From: Limnohabitans sp. MMS-10A-192
GTDB taxonomy: Bacteria > Pseudomonadota > Gammaproteobacteria > Burkholderiales > Burkholderiaceae_C
DNA length: 64,000 bases
Direction of reading: 5' to 3'
NCBI RefSeq assembly: GCF_003063335.1
Contig: NZ_NERX01000002.1
Location: 405,649-469,648, forward strand
In this document: positions 17,782 to 28,792 of the stretch, one piece after another
Layout: every line of letters starts with the position of its first letter
Numbering within the stretch: the first letter of the stretch is position 1
Notes under the pieces: generated by a model
The model's input: only the letters and a program-made list of their open reading frames with translations
Told to the model about the DNA's origin: nothing
Database searches by the model: none
Translations under genes and position numbers: made by a program

Positions 17782-20499
17782 ATGCAAGACAAGTACAACC
17801 ACCTCGAAGTCGAACCCGCAGCGCAGTCCCGCTGGACGGCCCGCGATGCCTACCGCGTCACCGAAGACGCCAGCAAAAAGAAGTTCTACGCCTGCTCCAT
17901 GCTGCCTTACCCCAGCGGCAAGCTGCACATGGGCCACGTGCGCAACTACACCATCAACGACATGCTCACGCGCAGCCTGCGCATGAAGGGCTTCAACGTC
18001 TTGATGCCCATGGGATGGGACGCTTTTGGCCTGCCCGCTGAAAACGCCGCCCTCAAAAACGGCGTGCCCCCGGCCAAATGGACGTACGAGAACATCGCGT
18101 ACATGAAAAAGCAGATGCAGGCGATGGGCTTGGCCATCGACTGGTCTCGCGAAGTTGCCACCTGCGACCCTACTTATTACAAGTGGAACCAGTGGTTGTT
18201 CCTCAAGATGCTCGAAAAAGGCATCGCCTACCGCAAGACCCAAGTCGTCAACTGGGACCCGGTGGACCAGACCGTGCTGGCCAACGAGCAGGTCATCGAC
18301 GGCAAAGGCTGGCGCACCGGCGCTCCGGTCGAAAAGCGCGAGATCCCGGGCTATTACCTGAACATCACCCAGTATGCGCAAGAGCTGCTGGACCATGTGC
18401 AGATCGGCAACGACAAGGCCACGCTGAACGGCTGGCCCGACAAAGTGCGCCTGATGCAGGAAAACTGGATCGGCAAATCTGAGGGCGTGCGCTTTGCGTT
18501 CCCGCACAGCATCGCTGGCGCTGACGGCGCTTTGATTGGCGACGGCAAGATGTACGTCTTCACCACCCGCGCCGACACCATCATGGGCGTGACCTTTTGT
18601 GCCGTGGCGGCTGAACACCCGTTGGCACTGCATGCTGCTTCGTCCAACGCTGCTTTGGCGGCGTTCCTGGAAGAGTGCAAAACCGGTGGCACCACCGAAG
18701 CCGAGCTGGCCACTCAAGAGAAAAAGGGCATGCCCACGGGCCTGTTCGTCACGCACCCATTGACCGGTGCGCAAGTTGAAGTGTGGGTGGGCAACTACGT
18801 GCTCATGAGTTACGGCGACGGTGCCGTCATGGGCGTGCCCGCGCACGACGAGCGTGACTTCGCGTTTGCACTCAAATACGCATTGCCAATCCAGCAGGTC
18901 GTATCCGTCAAAGACCAAGCCTTCGACGCCACCGTCTGGCAGGACTGGTACGGTGACAAGCAAACTTGCGTGTGCATCAATTCGGGTGAACTCGATGGTT
19001 TGACCCAAAAAGCCGCCGTGACCCAAGTGGCCGAACTGCTCGCCGCCAAAGGCCTGGGCGAGAAGAAAACCACCTGGCGTTTGCGCGACTGGGGCGTGAG
19101 CCGCCAGCGCTACTGGGGCACGCCGATCCCGATCATCCATTGCGACGAGCACGGCGCGGTGCCCGTGCCCGAAAAAGACCTGCCCGTGGTGCTGCCGCAA
19201 GACTGCATCCCGGACGGCTCGGGCAACCCGCTGCACAAGCACGAAGGCTTCCACGCGGGCGTGACATGCCCCGTGTGCGGCAAGTCCGCACGCCGCGAGA
19301 CCGACACCATGGACACCTTTGTGGATTCGTCCTGGTACTTCATGCGCTACTGCGACCCGACCAACACCGAGAAGATGGTGGCAGAGGGTGCGGACTATTG
19401 GATGCGGGACCAGAACAACGCCACTGGCGGCAGCGGCATGGACCAATACATCGGCGGCATCGAGCACGCCATCCTGCATTTGCTCTACGCCCGCTTCTGG
19501 ACCAAGGTCATGCGCGATTTGGGCCTGGTCAAGGTCGATGAGCCCTTCAGCAAGCTGCTCACGCAGGGCATGGTGCTCAACCACATCTATTCGCGCCGCA
19601 CCGCCAAGGGCGGCAAGGACTACTTCTGGCCGCACGACGTGGAGCATGTGCTCGACGAGACCGGCAAGGTGATCGGCGCCAAGCTCAAGAACGAAGCCGA
19701 CAGCGGCGATGGCCGCTTGCCCGTGGGCACCGCCATCGACTATGAGGGCGTGGGCACCATGTCCAAGTCCAAGAACAACGGCGTGGACCCGCAAGACCTG
19801 ATCGAGCGCTACGGTGCCGACACGGCGCGCCTGTACACCATGTTCACCGCACCGCCTGAGGTGACGCTGGAGTGGAACGACTCTGCCGTGGAAGGCAGCT
19901 ACCGCTTCTTGCGCCGAGTGTGGAACTTCGCTTTCAAGCACCACGAATTGCTGCGTTCGGCCACAAGCCAAGACCTGAGCCAAGCCGCCTTGGGCGATGC
20001 GGCCAAAGCCTTGCGCCGCGAGATGCACCTGGTGCTCAAGCAAGTCGGTTACGACTACGAGCGCATGCAGTACAACACCGTGGTGTCCGGCTGCATGAAG
20101 CTGCTCAACGCGTTGGAAGATTTCAAGCCCGATGGCAGTGCAGGCGATACCGCCGCCCTGTGCGAAGGCGTCTCCCTCTTGATGCGCATGCTTTACCCCG
20201 CCTGCCCGCACATCACCGACGAAGTTTGGCAGCAACTGGGTTTTGCCCAAGCTGCAGGCGAGTTGCTCGATGCGCCTTGGCCCACCGTGGACGAGTCGGC
20301 TTTGGAGCGCGACCAGATCGAGCTGATGCTGCAAATCAACGGCAAGCTGCGCGGGTCCATCCTGGTGCCTGCGTCAGCCGACAAAGCGCAGATTGAGGCC
20401 GCTGCCTTGGCCAACGAGGCCTTTGTCAAGCAGGCCGCTGGCGCTGCGCCCAAGAAGGTCATCGTGGTGCCGGGCCGTTTGGTCAACATCGTCGTCTGA
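17782..20499 (+). CDS. leuS: leucyl-tRNA synthetase
   Basis: Class I aminoacyl-tRNA synthetase charging tRNA-Leu. 905 residues, slightly above the usual 860-880. The HIGH motif appears as HMGH at residues 49-52, the KMSKS motif as MSKS at 660-663, and an editing (CP1) domain lies in between, with the [11 protein letters not shown] threonine-rich region that hydrolyses mischarged tRNA. The C-terminal anticodon-binding and tail parts are intact. ATG 17782 starts [15 protein letters not shown]. Downstream lptE begins 8 bases after the stop, a strong sign of one operon with lptE and holA. Confidence 0.98.
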   Translation: MQDKYNHLEVEPAAQSRWTARDAYRVTEDASKKKFYACSMLPYPSGKLHMGHVRNYTINDMLTRSLRMKGFNVLMPMGWDAFGLPAENAALKNGVPPAKWTYENIAYMKKQMQAMGLAIDWSREVATCDPTYYKWNQWLFLKMLEKGIAYRKTQVVNWDPVDQTVLANEQVIDGKGWRTGAPVEKREIPGYYLNITQYAQELLDHVQIGNDKATLNGWPDKVRLMQENWIGKSEGVRFAFPHSIAGADGALIGDGKMYVFTTRADTIMGVTFCAVAAEHPLALHAASSNAALAAFLEECKTGGTTEAELATQEKKGMPTGLFVTHPLTGAQVEVWVGNYVLMSYGDGAVMGVPAHDERDFAFALKYALPIQQVVSVKDQAFDATVWQDWYGDKQTCVCINSGELDGLTQKAAVTQVAELLAAKGLGEKKTTWRLRDWGVSRQRYWGTPIPIIHCDEHGAVPVPEKDLPVVLPQDCIPDGSGNPLHKHEGFHAGVTCPVCGKSARRETDTMDTFVDSSWYFMRYCDPTNTEKMVAEGADYWMRDQNNATGGSGMDQYIGGIEHAILHLLYARFWTKVMRDLGLVKVDEPFSKLLTQGMVLNHIYSRRTAKGGKDYFWPHDVEHVLDETGKVIGAKLKNEADSGDGRLPVGTAIDYEGVGTMSKSKNNGVDPQDLIERYGADTARLYTMFTAPPEVTLEWNDSAVEGSYRFLRRVWNFAFKHHELLRSATSQDLSQAALGDAAKALRREMHLVLKQVGYDYERMQYNTVVSGCMKLLNALEDFKPDGSAGDTAALCEGVSLLMRMLYPACPHITDEVWQQLGFAQAAGELLDAPWPTVDESALERDQIELMLQINGKLRGSILVPASADKAQIEAAALANEAFVKQAAGAAPKKVIVVPGRLVNIVV

Positions 20500-20507
20500 G
20501 AGTCCGC

Positions 20508-21050
20508 ATGAACGCTTCGCGCCGCCGCATCTTGACTGCTTTGGCCATCGCTCCGGCGGTGGCCCTGACGGCTTGTGGCTTTGCGCTGCGCCAGACGCAG
20601 GATTTCCCGTTCAAGACCCTGTACGGCAACTTCTCGGAAAGCTCACCGCTGGGCGTGGAGCTGCGCCGCAACTTGCTGGGCTCGGGCCGCATTGACCTGG
20701 TGACCGACCCCAAGAAAATGCCGGACACCGATGCCATCCTCGACATCCTGAGCGAAGTTCGCCAGCAGGTGGTGGTGGGCATGAATGCCTCCGGTCAGGT
20801 GCGCGAGATGCAGTTGCGCTTGCGTGTGAGCTTCCGGCTGCGCACGCCGCAAGGCGAGGAGTGGATCGAGCCGGTGGAGCTCTACCAACAGCGCGATTTG
20901 AGCTTCACAGAAACGGCGGCCTTGTCCAAGGAAATCGAGATGGGCATGATGTACCGTGACATGCAAACGGACATCGTGCAGCAGATCATGCGCCGCTTGT
21001 CACTTGTCAAGCCCCGAAAAATCATGCCTGCAGCGCCGGCCAAACCCTGA
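20508..21050 (+). CDS. lptE: LPS-assembly lipoprotein LptE
   Basis: Outer-membrane lipoprotein that plugs the LptD barrel and helps place lipopolysaccharide in the outer leaflet. 180 residues. The N-terminus has a basic start, a hydrophobic core and the lipobox LTAC, making Cys23 the lipidated residue, followed by GFALRQTQDFPFKTLYGNF, the family opening (RlpB-type). Location directly between leuS and holA is the common betaproteobacterial order. A C-terminal tail PRKIMPAAPAKP is unstructured. Confidence 0.94.
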   Translation: MNASRRRILTALAIAPAVALTACGFALRQTQDFPFKTLYGNFSESSPLGVELRRNLLGSGRIDLVTDPKKMPDTDAILDILSEVRQQVVVGMNASGQVREMQLRLRVSFRLRTPQGEEWIEPVELYQQRDLSFTETAALSKEIEMGMMYRDMQTDIVQQIMRRLSLVKPRKIMPAAPAKP

Positions 21051-21060
21051 CGCCTGAGCG

Positions 21061-22113
21061 ATGCAACTGGCCCTTCCTCAGCTGAGCGCGCACCTGCAAA
21101 AAGGCTTGCGCAGCCTCTACACCTTGCACGGTGACGAAGCCTTGCTCATCCAGGAGGCGGCCGATGCCATTCGAGCGGCGGCCCGAGCGCAGGGCTACAC
21201 CGAACGCACGGTGCACACCGTGGCGGGTGCACACTTTGACTGGAGCGAAGTGCTGGCCGCAGGCGGCTCCATGAGCCTGTTTGCCGACAAACAAATTGTG
21301 GAAGTGCGCATCCCCTCGGGCAAGCCCGGCAAAGAGGGCAGTCCGGCCATCCAGCAGTTGGCCGAATCGGCGCAGGGCAACGACAGCACGCTGACCTTGT
21401 TCTTGTTGCCCCGACTGGATGCGGCCACCCGCAAAGGGGCCTGGTTTGGTGCGTTGGAAGGCGCGGGCGTGACCCTTCAGATCGACCCGGTGGACCGCAA
21501 CGCTTTGCCGCAGTGGATCGCCCAGCGCTTGCAGCGTCAGGGCCAAAGCGTGGCCGCAGGCGAAGAAGGGCAGCGCACCTTGCAGTTTTTTGCCGACCGC
21601 GTGGAAGGCAACTTGCTGGCAGCGCACCAAGAGATCCAGAAACTCGGTTTGCTCCACCCCGCGGGCGAACTCAGCCAGGACCAAGTCGAAGCGGCGGTGC
21701 TCAATGTCGCGCGTTACGACGTGTTCAAGCTGTCCGAGTCGGTCTTGTCCGGGCAGGTCTCGCGTGTGCAGCGCATGCTGGACGGCCTGCAGGCCGAGGG
21801 CGAAGCCGCTGTGCTGGTGCACTACACCCTGGCCGAAGACATCCGGGCCCTCAAGCGCGTCAAAGACGCCATGGCTGCAGGCAAGCCCTTGCCCATGGCC
21901 CTGCGGGAGCAGCGTGTCTGGGGCCCGCGTGAGCGTTTGTTTGAGCGCGTCTTGCCCCGCTTGTCCGAAGCCCGCCTGAACGGCTTGCTGCAATCGGCCC
22001 ACCAGGTGGACGGCATCGTCAAAGGCCTGAAGGTGCCCGATTGGCCGACCGACCCCTGGCAAGCCTTGGGGCGCTTGGCCATGCGGTTTTCGCGCATGTG
22101 CATGGTGCGTTGA
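21061..22113 (+). CDS. holA: DNA polymerase III subunit delta
   Basis: Delta subunit of the clamp loader, which opens the beta sliding clamp. 350 residues. It opens MQLALPQLSAHLQKGLRSLYTLHGDEALLIQEA; the block LYTLHGDEALL and the following EVRIPSGKPGKEG match HolA. Overlaps of function with HolB are not expected; no HolB lies here. Spacing to lptE is 10 bases, so it is probably the third gene of a leuS-lptE-holA transcript. proA follows 45 bases later. Confidence 0.95.
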   Translation: MQLALPQLSAHLQKGLRSLYTLHGDEALLIQEAADAIRAAARAQGYTERTVHTVAGAHFDWSEVLAAGGSMSLFADKQIVEVRIPSGKPGKEGSPAIQQLAESAQGNDSTLTLFLLPRLDAATRKGAWFGALEGAGVTLQIDPVDRNALPQWIAQRLQRQGQSVAAGEEGQRTLQFFADRVEGNLLAAHQEIQKLGLLHPAGELSQDQVEAAVLNVARYDVFKLSESVLSGQVSRVQRMLDGLQAEGEAAVLVHYTLAEDIRALKRVKDAMAAGKPLPMALREQRVWGPRERLFERVLPRLSEARLNGLLQSAHQVDGIVKGLKVPDWPTDPWQALGRLAMRFSRMCMVR

Positions 22114-22158
22114 TTCCAGCGCTGCGCCATCCCCTTGGCATCTGCGAAAATGGGCCCC

Positions 22159-23430
22159 ATGAACACCGTTGAACACGTCCAAACCCTCGGGCAACAGGCC
22201 AAAAAAGCCTCGGCCTTGATGGCCAAGGCCTCTGCCGCCGTCAAGAACCAGGCCCTGCGCCGATTGGCCGCTTTGCTGCGCGAAAACACCGAAGCCCTGC
22301 AACTGGACAATGCCAAGGATTTGGCCCGCGCCCAAGCCAACGGCCTGTCCGAGCCCATGGTGGACCGCCTCAAGCTCACGCCCAAAGTGCTGGAAACCTG
22401 TGCCCAAGGCTGCGAGCAATTGGCCGCCATGCCCGATGTGATCGGCGAAATTTTGGGCATGAAGCAGCAACCCAGCGGCATCCGCGTGGGCCAGATGCGG
22501 GTGCCCATTGGCGTGTTCGGCATGATTTTCGAGAGCCGCCCCAATGTGACCATTGAGGCGGCCAGCTTGTCGATCAAAAGCGGCAATGCCTGCATCTTGC
22601 GCGGTGGCTCCGAGGCGATCGACTCCAACAAGGCCTTGGCCAAGCTGGTGCAGCAAGCGCTGACCGACAGCGGTTTGCCGGTCGATGCGGTGCAATTGGT
22701 GCAGACCACCGACCGCGCCGCTGTAGGCCAGCTGATCACCATGCCGCAGTTTGTGGACGTGGTCATCCCCCGCGGGGGCAAGGGCTTGATCGAACGCATC
22801 AGCGCCGAGGCCAAGGTGCCGGTCATCAAGCACCTGGACGGCAATTGCCACACCTATGTGGACGACCCGTGCGACATCGACATGGCGGTCCGGGTGGCCG
22901 ACAACGCCAAAACGCAGAAGTACAGCCCCTGCAATGCCAGTGAGAGTTTGTTGGTGGCGCGTGGCGTGGCGGCCGAATTCCTGCCCAAGATTGGCGCCAT
23001 TTATGCGGCCAAGGGCGTGGAAATGCGCTGCTGCCCCAAGGCCAAGGCCATTTTGAGCCAGGTCAGCGGGGCCAAGCTGCAAGACGCCACGGAGCAGGAC
23101 TGGTTCGAGGAGTACCTGTCACCCATCATCAGCGTCAAGGTGGTGGATGGGCTGGACGAGGCGATTGCCCACATCAACCACTACAGCAGCCACCACACCG
23201 AAGCCATCCTGACGCGTGACCACATGCACGCCCAGCGTTTTTTGCGCGAGGTCGACTCGTCCAGCGTCATGGTCAACGCCAGCACCCGCTTTGCAGACGG
23301 TTTTGAGTACGGGCTGGGTGCCGAGATCGGCATCAGCACCGATAAATTCCACGCGCGTGGCCCGGTGGGCATCGAAGGCCTGACCTCGCTCAAATACGTG
23401 GTGCTGGGCGAGGGCGAAGTCCGTACCTGA
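22159..23430 (+). CDS. proA: gamma-glutamyl phosphate reductase
   Basis: Second step of proline synthesis: NADPH-dependent reduction of glutamyl-5-phosphate to the semialdehyde. 423 residues. It has the ALDH-like fold with the catalytic cysteine in the block [12 protein letters not shown] and NAD(P)-binding stretches [16 protein letters not shown]. The protein starts [21 protein letters not shown] at ATG 22159; an earlier in-frame ATG eight codons upstream is less likely. proC, the next step but one, is elsewhere in the window (43084-43908); proB is not present. Confidence 0.95.
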   Translation: MNTVEHVQTLGQQAKKASALMAKASAAVKNQALRRLAALLRENTEALQLDNAKDLARAQANGLSEPMVDRLKLTPKVLETCAQGCEQLAAMPDVIGEILGMKQQPSGIRVGQMRVPIGVFGMIFESRPNVTIEAASLSIKSGNACILRGGSEAIDSNKALAKLVQQALTDSGLPVDAVQLVQTTDRAAVGQLITMPQFVDVVIPRGGKGLIERISAEAKVPVIKHLDGNCHTYVDDPCDIDMAVRVADNAKTQKYSPCNASESLLVARGVAAEFLPKIGAIYAAKGVEMRCCPKAKAILSQVSGAKLQDATEQDWFEEYLSPIISVKVVDGLDEAIAHINHYSSHHTEAILTRDHMHAQRFLREVDSSSVMVNASTRFADGFEYGLGAEIGISTDKFHARGPVGIEGLTSLKYVVLGEGEVRT

Positions 23431-23527
23431 GCGCACGCAGATTTTGCGGCCATGTCCGGTAGGTGCTTGTGTTGGCATCTTCCGGCCCCATATCATTTCT
23501 CAGTTCCCGTTTACCGAAGGCCAACCC

Positions 23528-24823
23528 ATGGTTCCCCATCTCGTCACAGCCCTCAATGGCCCCATCAACGAGCTCGAGCAGCGCATCCTCGACTCGATGC
23601 CGGCGATTGAGCGCTGGTTCCGTCTGGAGTGGATGGAGCACACCCCGCCGTTTTACACCTCGGTCGACATCCGCAATGCAGGCTTCAAGCTGGCCCCGGT
23701 GGACACCAACCTCTACCCCGGCGGCTGGAACAACCTGACGCCCGAGATGTTGCCTTTGGCGGTGCAAGCGGCGCAGGCAGCCATCGAGAAGATCTGCCCC
23801 GAGGCCAAAAACCTGCTGATCATTCCGGAAAACCACACCCGCAACACGTTCTATTTGACGAACGTACTGCAGTTGCAGCGCATTTTCCACATGGCGGGCC
23901 TGAACGTGCGCATCGGCTCGATCAACCCCGACATCAAGGAGCCGACCACCATCGAGCTGCCCAACGGCGAAAGTGTGACGCTGGAGCCCGTGGTGCGCAG
24001 CAAGCACCGCCTGGGCTTGAAAGACTTCGACCCCTGCACCATTTTGCTCAACAACGACCTGTCGGCCGGTGCCCCAGGCATTCTGGAAGAGCTGCACGAG
24101 CAATTTTTGCTGCCGCCTTTGCACGCCGGCTGGAGCGTGCGCCGCAAGACCAAGCACTTTCAGAGCTACGAAGAAGTGGCCAAGCGTTTCGGCAAGCTGC
24201 TGGGCATTGACCCTTGGCTGATCAACCCCATGTTCAGCCAGTGCGGCGATGTCAACTTTGCCGAAGGCAAGGGCATGGAGTGCCTGCGCAGCAATGTGGA
24301 TGCGCTGCTGACCAAGATCAAGCGCAAATACAAGGAATACGGCATCAACGAAAAGCCCTTTGTGGTCGTCAAGGCCGACAACGGCACCTATGGCATGGGC
24401 ATCATGACCGTGCGCGATGTGTCCGATCTCGACGCGCTGAACCGCAAGACCCGCAACAAGATGAACGTCATCAAGGACGGCCAGACCGTCAACGACGTGA
24501 TCATCCAGGAAGGCGTGCTGACCAACGAGCGCATCAACGACGCGGTGGCCGAGCCTGTCGTCTACATGATGGACCGCTATGTGGTGGGCGGGTTTTACCG
24601 CGTGCATGCCGAGCGCGGTGTGGACGAGAACCTGAACGCACCGGGTGCCAGCTTTGTGCCTTTGGCCTTTGCCGACACCCCGCACCTGCCCCAGCCGGGC
24701 ATCAAACCCGGTGCCAGCGTGCCCAACCGCTTTTACATGTACGGCGTGATTGGCCGCCTGGCCATGTTGGCCGCCAGCTACGAGCTGGAAGCCACCGACC
24801 CCGAGGCCGAGGTGTACGACTGA
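23528..24823 (+). CDS. gshA: glutamate-cysteine ligase (type III)
   Basis: First step of glutathione synthesis: ATP-dependent coupling of the gamma-carboxyl of glutamate to cysteine. 431 residues, of the betaproteobacterial GshA class that is unrelated in sequence to the E. coli enzyme. Recognisable blocks are TPPFYTSVDIRNAGFKLAPVD, NLYPGGWNNLTPEMLPLA and FVVVKADNGTYGMGIMTV. I chose ATG 23528 (MVPHLVTALNG); 28 codons upstream, the frame extends into a spacer. The neighbouring stretch 24824-24917 carries a small GTTGC/GCAAC hairpin and a short GCCCG/CGGGC hairpin. No gshB is visible. Confidence 0.9.
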   Translation: MVPHLVTALNGPINELEQRILDSMPAIERWFRLEWMEHTPPFYTSVDIRNAGFKLAPVDTNLYPGGWNNLTPEMLPLAVQAAQAAIEKICPEAKNLLIIPENHTRNTFYLTNVLQLQRIFHMAGLNVRIGSINPDIKEPTTIELPNGESVTLEPVVRSKHRLGLKDFDPCTILLNNDLSAGAPGILEELHEQFLLPPLHAGWSVRRKTKHFQSYEEVAKRFGKLLGIDPWLINPMFSQCGDVNFAEGKGMECLRSNVDALLTKIKRKYKEYGINEKPFVVVKADNGTYGMGIMTVRDVSDLDALNRKTRNKMNVIKDGQTVNDVIIQEGVLTNERINDAVAEPVVYMMDRYVVGGFYRVHAERGVDENLNAPGASFVPLAFADTPHLPQPGIKPGASVPNRFYMYGVIGRLAMLAASYELEATDPEAEVYD

Positions 24824-24917
24824 AGTTGCTGCACTGCAACAAATTGTCGCCAAAGTCGGTGACATGCCCGCTTGAACGGGCGCAAAATAGCGAACTTCAA
24901 GTTTCAAAGCCTGACCC

Positions 24918-26804
24918 ATGGTCAGGCCATTTTTTGTGTCTTCTACAAAATCCTCACTCGCCGCCCTGACCTTGGGCGCCATTGGCGTGGTTTACGGCGA
25001 CATCGGCACCAGCGTGCTGTACGCCATGAAAGAGGTCTTTGGCTCCGGCCACGTGCCTTTCACGCCCGAGAACGTTTACGGCATCCTTTCCATCTTCTTC
25101 TGGACCTTGACCACCATCGTGTCGGTCAAGTACGTGGTGCTGGTGTTGCGTGCCGACAACCACGGCGAAGGTGGTTTGGTGGCCATGTTGGCGCTCGCTT
25201 CGCAATCGGTCAAAGACAAACCCCAACTGCGCAAAGTTTTGCTGGTGGTCGGCATCTTTGGCACCTGCCTCTTTTATGGCGATGGCGTCATCACCCCCGC
25301 GATTTCGGTGCTGTCGGCCGTCGAGGGTCTTGAAGTCATTTCGCCCACCTTCAAGAAATCGGTCATTCCGCTCACCTTGGTGATTTTGTTTGGCTTGTTT
25401 TGGGTGCAAAAGCGCGGCACGGCGGGCATCGGCAAGTTCTTTGGCCCGATCACCTTGGTCTGGTTTGCCGCCATCGCTGTGCTGGGGGTGTCGCACATCG
25501 TTCAACGCCCTGAAATCCTGTTCGCCATCAGCCCGCATTACGCATTGAGCTTCATGTGGAACGAGCCGGGCACCACCTTCATCATTTTGGGCGCGGTCGT
25601 GTTGTGCGTCACAGGCGGTGAAGCGCTGTATGCGGACATGGGGCACTTTGGCAAAAAGCCCATTCGTCTGGCTTGGTTCAGCGTGGTCATGCCTTGCTTG
25701 GTGCTGAACTATTTTGGCCAAGGCGCGCTCTTGTTGTCTGAGCCTGAAGCGGTCAAAAATCCGTTTTTCATGATGGCGCCCGACTGGGCCTTGCTGCCCT
25801 TGGTGGGCCTGGCCACCATGGCCACCGTGATCGCTTCGCAGGCCCTGATTTCGGGGGCCTTCAGCGTGACCAAACAGGTGATCCAGCTGGGCTACCTGCC
25901 GCGCCTGCAAGTGCTGCACACCAGTGAGACCGACACTGGTCAGATCTACATGCCCTTTGTGAACTGGGGTTTGTTTGTGGCCATCGTGATGGCGGTGGTC
26001 ATGTTCAAGTCGTCGAGCAACTTGGCCGCCGCTTATGGCATTGCGGTGTGCACCGACATGCTGATCACCACGGTGCTCACCTTCTTTGTGATCCGTTACG
26101 CCTGGAAGCTGCCGCTGGCGCTGTGCATTGGGGCCACCGGTTTCTTCTTTGTGGTCGATCTGGCGTTCTGGGCCTCCAACCTGCTCAAGTTGTTTGACGG
26201 CGGCTGGTTCCCGCTCATGATCGGCGCAGCCGTGTTCACCCTCATGCTGACCTGGCACGATGGGCGACGCCTGCTCAACGAGTCCTTGCGCACAGATGCC
26301 CTGCAGTTGACGGATTTTCTGGAAGCGGTTTTCATCTCTGCGCCCACGCGGGTGGAGGGCACGGCCGTCTTCCTGACGGCCGAGACAGGGGCCGTGCCCA
26401 ATGCCTTGTTGCACAACCTCAAGCACAACAAGGTTTTGCACGAGCGCAATCTGTTTGTCACCGTGCGCAGCCACGAGGTGCCGCGCGTGGACGCGAGTCA
26501 GCGTCTGGACGTGACGCCCTTGGGGCATGACTGCTGGCAGGTCATCGTCAACTACGGCTTCAAGGACAACCCCGACTTGCCATCGGCACTGGCCACCATT
26601 GAAGACGATGGCTACAAACTCGATCCGATGATGACCAGCTACTTCCTGTCACGCGACATCGTGATCCCGACGATTGGCGGCGGCATGGCCACTTGGCGGG
26701 AAAAGCTCTTTGCCCAGATGCACCACAACGCCAGTGCAGCGGCCGAGTTCCTGAACCTGCCCACCAACGCGGTGGTCGAGCTGGGCTCGAAGATCGAGAT
26801 CTGA
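24918..26804 (+). CDS. kup: potassium uptake protein Kup
   Basis: Low-affinity K+/H+ symporter, 628 residues, about twelve membrane helices followed by a C-terminal cytoplasmic domain of about 180 residues. It begins with a short N-terminus leading into [27 protein letters not shown], the family signature, and shows YFGQGALLL and [12 protein letters not shown] blocks. Expected role: potassium uptake under hyperosmotic or acidic conditions. Downstream, two hairpins (26812-26834 and 26855-26875) and a 15-base tandem duplication occur. The gene is convergent with psd. Confidence 0.97.
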   Translation: MVRPFFVSSTKSSLAALTLGAIGVVYGDIGTSVLYAMKEVFGSGHVPFTPENVYGILSIFFWTLTTIVSVKYVVLVLRADNHGEGGLVAMLALASQSVKDKPQLRKVLLVVGIFGTCLFYGDGVITPAISVLSAVEGLEVISPTFKKSVIPLTLVILFGLFWVQKRGTAGIGKFFGPITLVWFAAIAVLGVSHIVQRPEILFAISPHYALSFMWNEPGTTFIILGAVVLCVTGGEALYADMGHFGKKPIRLAWFSVVMPCLVLNYFGQGALLLSEPEAVKNPFFMMAPDWALLPLVGLATMATVIASQALISGAFSVTKQVIQLGYLPRLQVLHTSETDTGQIYMPFVNWGLFVAIVMAVVMFKSSSNLAAAYGIAVCTDMLITTVLTFFVIRYAWKLPLALCIGATGFFFVVDLAFWASNLLKLFDGGWFPLMIGAAVFTLMLTWHDGRRLLNESLRTDALQLTDFLEAVFISAPTRVEGTAVFLTAETGAVPNALLHNLKHNKVLHERNLFVTVRSHEVPRVDASQRLDVTPLGHDCWQVIVNYGFKDNPDLPSALATIEDDGYKLDPMMTSYFLSRDIVIPTIGGGMATWREKLFAQMHHNASAAAEFLNLPTNAVVELGSKIEI

Positions 26805-26811
26805 TCTGTGC

Positions 26812-26875
26812 CATGCCGGACTGGGTCCGGTATGCATGTGCTTGAGCTGCATGGACCCCGCATCGCGTGCGGGGT
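26812..26875. repeat. two hairpins after kup
   Basis: CATGCCGGAC (26812-26821) pairs with GTCCGGTATG (26825-26834) with one G-U, loop TGG. ACCCCGCA (26855-26862) pairs with TGCGGGGT (26868-26875), loop TCGCG. Neither has a T tract. They could end kup transcripts from one side or the psd transcript from the other, or be palindromic repeats. Confidence 0.55.
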
Positions 26876-26881
26876 GACGTG

Positions 26882-26911
26882 AATCAATTGGGGTCAAATC
26901 AATTGGGGTCA
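26882..26911. repeat. 15-base tandem duplication
   Basis: The 15-mer AATCAATTGGGGTCA occurs twice head to tail (26882-26896, 26897-26911), immediately followed by GATTCC. This lies between kup and psd and looks like a remnant of intergenic repeat. Confidence 0.8.
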
Positions 26912-26919
26912 GATTCCAA

Positions 26920-27777
26920 TTATTTCAACGTTCCCATCCCCTCGCCCATGCAAATGGGCCGCGTGGGTGTCCAGTCGGCGTTGAATTGAATCACGCCTTG
27001 GGGGAACAGCATCACCACGGTGGAGCCGAGCAAAAAGCGGCCCATCTCTTCGCCCTGTGCCAAGCTGATGTTGCCCATCTCGTAGGCCCATTCGCGCACT
27101 TGGCCGGGGCGCGGTGGGTTGACCACGCCGTGCCACACGGTGGCCATGCTGCCCACAATCGTCGCGCCCACCAGCACCATCACAAAGGGGCCGTGCTCGC
27201 CTTCAAACACGCAGACCACCCGCTCGTTGCGCGCAAACAGGCCGGGCACACCGCGTGCCGTGGTCGGGTTGACCGAGAACAGATCCCCCGGCACGTAAAT
27301 CATGCGCGTCAGGCGTCCCGCGCAAGGCATGTGGATGCGGTGGTAGTCGCGCGGACTCAGGTAGAGCGTGGCAAATTCACCGTCCTGAAACTGTGCCGCC
27401 AGCGCCGCGTCGCCGCCCACCAAAGCGCGTGTGCTGTAGCTGTGGCCCTTGGCCTGAAACACCTGATCGCCAGAAATGGGGCCGCACTGGCTGATGGCCC
27501 CGTCCACCGGGCTCACATAAGCCGCATCGGCCAGTGGCCGTGCGCTGGCCTTGAGCGGGCGGGTGAAAAACTCGTTGAAGCTCTTGTAGCTGGCCGTGTC
27601 CGGGTTGGCCGCTTCAGCCATATTGACGTTGTAGCGACGCACAAAGCGATCGATGATGCCGGTGGTCACACCGCCCCACTGGCTGCCCGCCACCCAACCC
27701 GCAAAGGTGGTCAGGGCTTGTTTGGGAATCAGGTACTGCGGCAAAACCGCCAGACGGTCAGAAATGGAAGGGGACAT
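26920..27777 (-). CDS. psd: phosphatidylserine decarboxylase proenzyme
   Basis: Makes phosphatidylethanolamine from phosphatidylserine at the inner membrane. 285 residues. The autocatalytic cleavage site is LGST near the C-terminus: Ser252 becomes the pyruvoyl group of the alpha chain after cleavage between Gly251 and Ser252. Other family marks are YLSPRDYHRIHMPCAG and HGPFVMVLVGATIVGSM. ATG 27777 is immediately upstream of MSPSISDRLAVLPQYLIPKQALTTF, the usual start. Divergent from the downstream-oriented ABC-2 exporter genes (27861). Confidence 0.97.
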   Translation of the reverse strand: MSPSISDRLAVLPQYLIPKQALTTFAGWVAGSQWGGVTTGIIDRFVRRYNVNMAEAANPDTASYKSFNEFFTRPLKASARPLADAAYVSPVDGAISQCGPISGDQVFQAKGHSYSTRALVGGDAALAAQFQDGEFATLYLSPRDYHRIHMPCAGRLTRMIYVPGDLFSVNPTTARGVPGLFARNERVVCVFEGEHGPFVMVLVGATIVGSMATVWHGVVNPPRPGQVREWAYEMGNISLAQGEEMGRFLLGSTVVMLFPQGVIQFNADWTPTRPICMGEGMGTLK

Positions 27778-27860
27778 GTGGTGGCCGCCGGGGGCGGTTC
27801 AGAAGAAGGCACTGATTTTATCGGGCAGCCCGACGCTCTCGGCACAGGCACAATCCAGCC

Positions 27861-28790
27861 ATGAACACCCCTTTGCTTTCGGTCGATCACCTAGTCAAGC
27901 GCTACGGCGATGCCACGGTGGTCAACGACCTGTCTTTCCACATCGAACCCGGCGAATGCCTGGGCGTGATCGGCCCCAACGGTGCGGGCAAAACCACCAC
28001 CTTGCGCATGTGCCTGGGTTTGTCGCAACCCGATGGCGGCTCCATCCGTTATTTCGACGGTTTGCAAATGCCGCGTGACGCGCTGGACATCAAGGCCCGC
28101 TTGGGCGTGGTCGCGCAGATGGACACGCTGGACCCGGACTTCACAGCAGAAGAAAACCTGCTGGTGTTTGGCCGCTACTTCGGATTGCCCGATGCCGTGA
28201 TCCGCGAGCGCATTCCCCAACTTCTGGAGTTTGGTGCACTGAGCCATAAAGCCAAAGCCAAGCCGGGCGAGTTGTCGGGGGGCATGAAGCGGCGCCTGAG
28301 CTTGTCCCGCGCCCTCATCAACCACCCGCAACTCTTGATGCTGGACGAGCCCACCACGGGGCTGGACCCACAGGCGCGCCACCTGATGTGGGAGCGGCTG
28401 CAGGTGCTGCTGCAAGAGGGCAAGTCCATCTTGCTCACCACCCATTTCATGGACGAAGCCGAGCGCCTGTGCTCGCGCCTGCTGGTGCTGGACCAAGGCC
28501 GCAAGATCGCCGAAGGCAAACCCCGCGATTTGATCGCCGAGCACCTGGAGCCTGAAGTGGTTGAGGTGTTTGGCCAAGGCGCGGTGGCGCTGGCGCAAGA
28601 AGCCAGCTTGAAGGCACTGGCTGGGCGTGTCGAGGTCAGCGGCGAAACGGTTTTCTTCTACACCCAAGACAGCCGCGCGTTGATGCACGCGCTAGAGGCC
28701 TGGCCCGCGCTGCGCACCTTGCACCGCCCTTCCAACCTGGAAGACCTGTTCCTGAAGTTGACCGGACGCCAGATCCGCGAGGAAGGTTGA
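27861..28790 (+). CDS. ABC-2 exporter ATP-binding protein (NodI-like)
   Basis: ATP-binding subunit of a multidrug/lipo-oligosaccharide-type exporter. 309 residues. The Walker A loop is GPNGAGKTT, the signature is LSGGMKRRLSLSRAL, and the Walker B block is LLMLDEPTTGLD. It resembles NodI of rhizobia in sequence, but housekeeping NodIJ-like pairs are widespread in Burkholderiales and nodulation is not implied. Its stop lies 2 bases before the permease ATG. Substrate unknown. Confidence 0.9.
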   Translation: MNTPLLSVDHLVKRYGDATVVNDLSFHIEPGECLGVIGPNGAGKTTTLRMCLGLSQPDGGSIRYFDGLQMPRDALDIKARLGVVAQMDTLDPDFTAEENLLVFGRYFGLPDAVIRERIPQLLEFGALSHKAKAKPGELSGGMKRRLSLSRALINHPQLLMLDEPTTGLDPQARHLMWERLQVLLQEGKSILLTTHFMDEAERLCSRLLVLDQGRKIAEGKPRDLIAEHLEPEVVEVFGQGAVALAQEASLKALAGRVEVSGETVFFYTQDSRALMHALEAWPALRTLHRPSNLEDLFLKLTGRQIREEG

Positions 28791-28792
28791 TC

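Noticed and set aside
15102..20334. Very long minus-strand frames opposite bamE-holA (e.g. 875 and 855 residues)
   Set aside because: They are antisense shadows in GC-rich coding DNA. The plus-strand products (dapB, exbBD, leuS) have strong family motifs and the minus frames have none.
23444..23527. N-terminal extension of gshA from the upstream in-frame ATG at 23444
   Set aside because: The extension has no conservation I recognise and the ATG at 23528 matches the usual family start MVPHLVTALNG.
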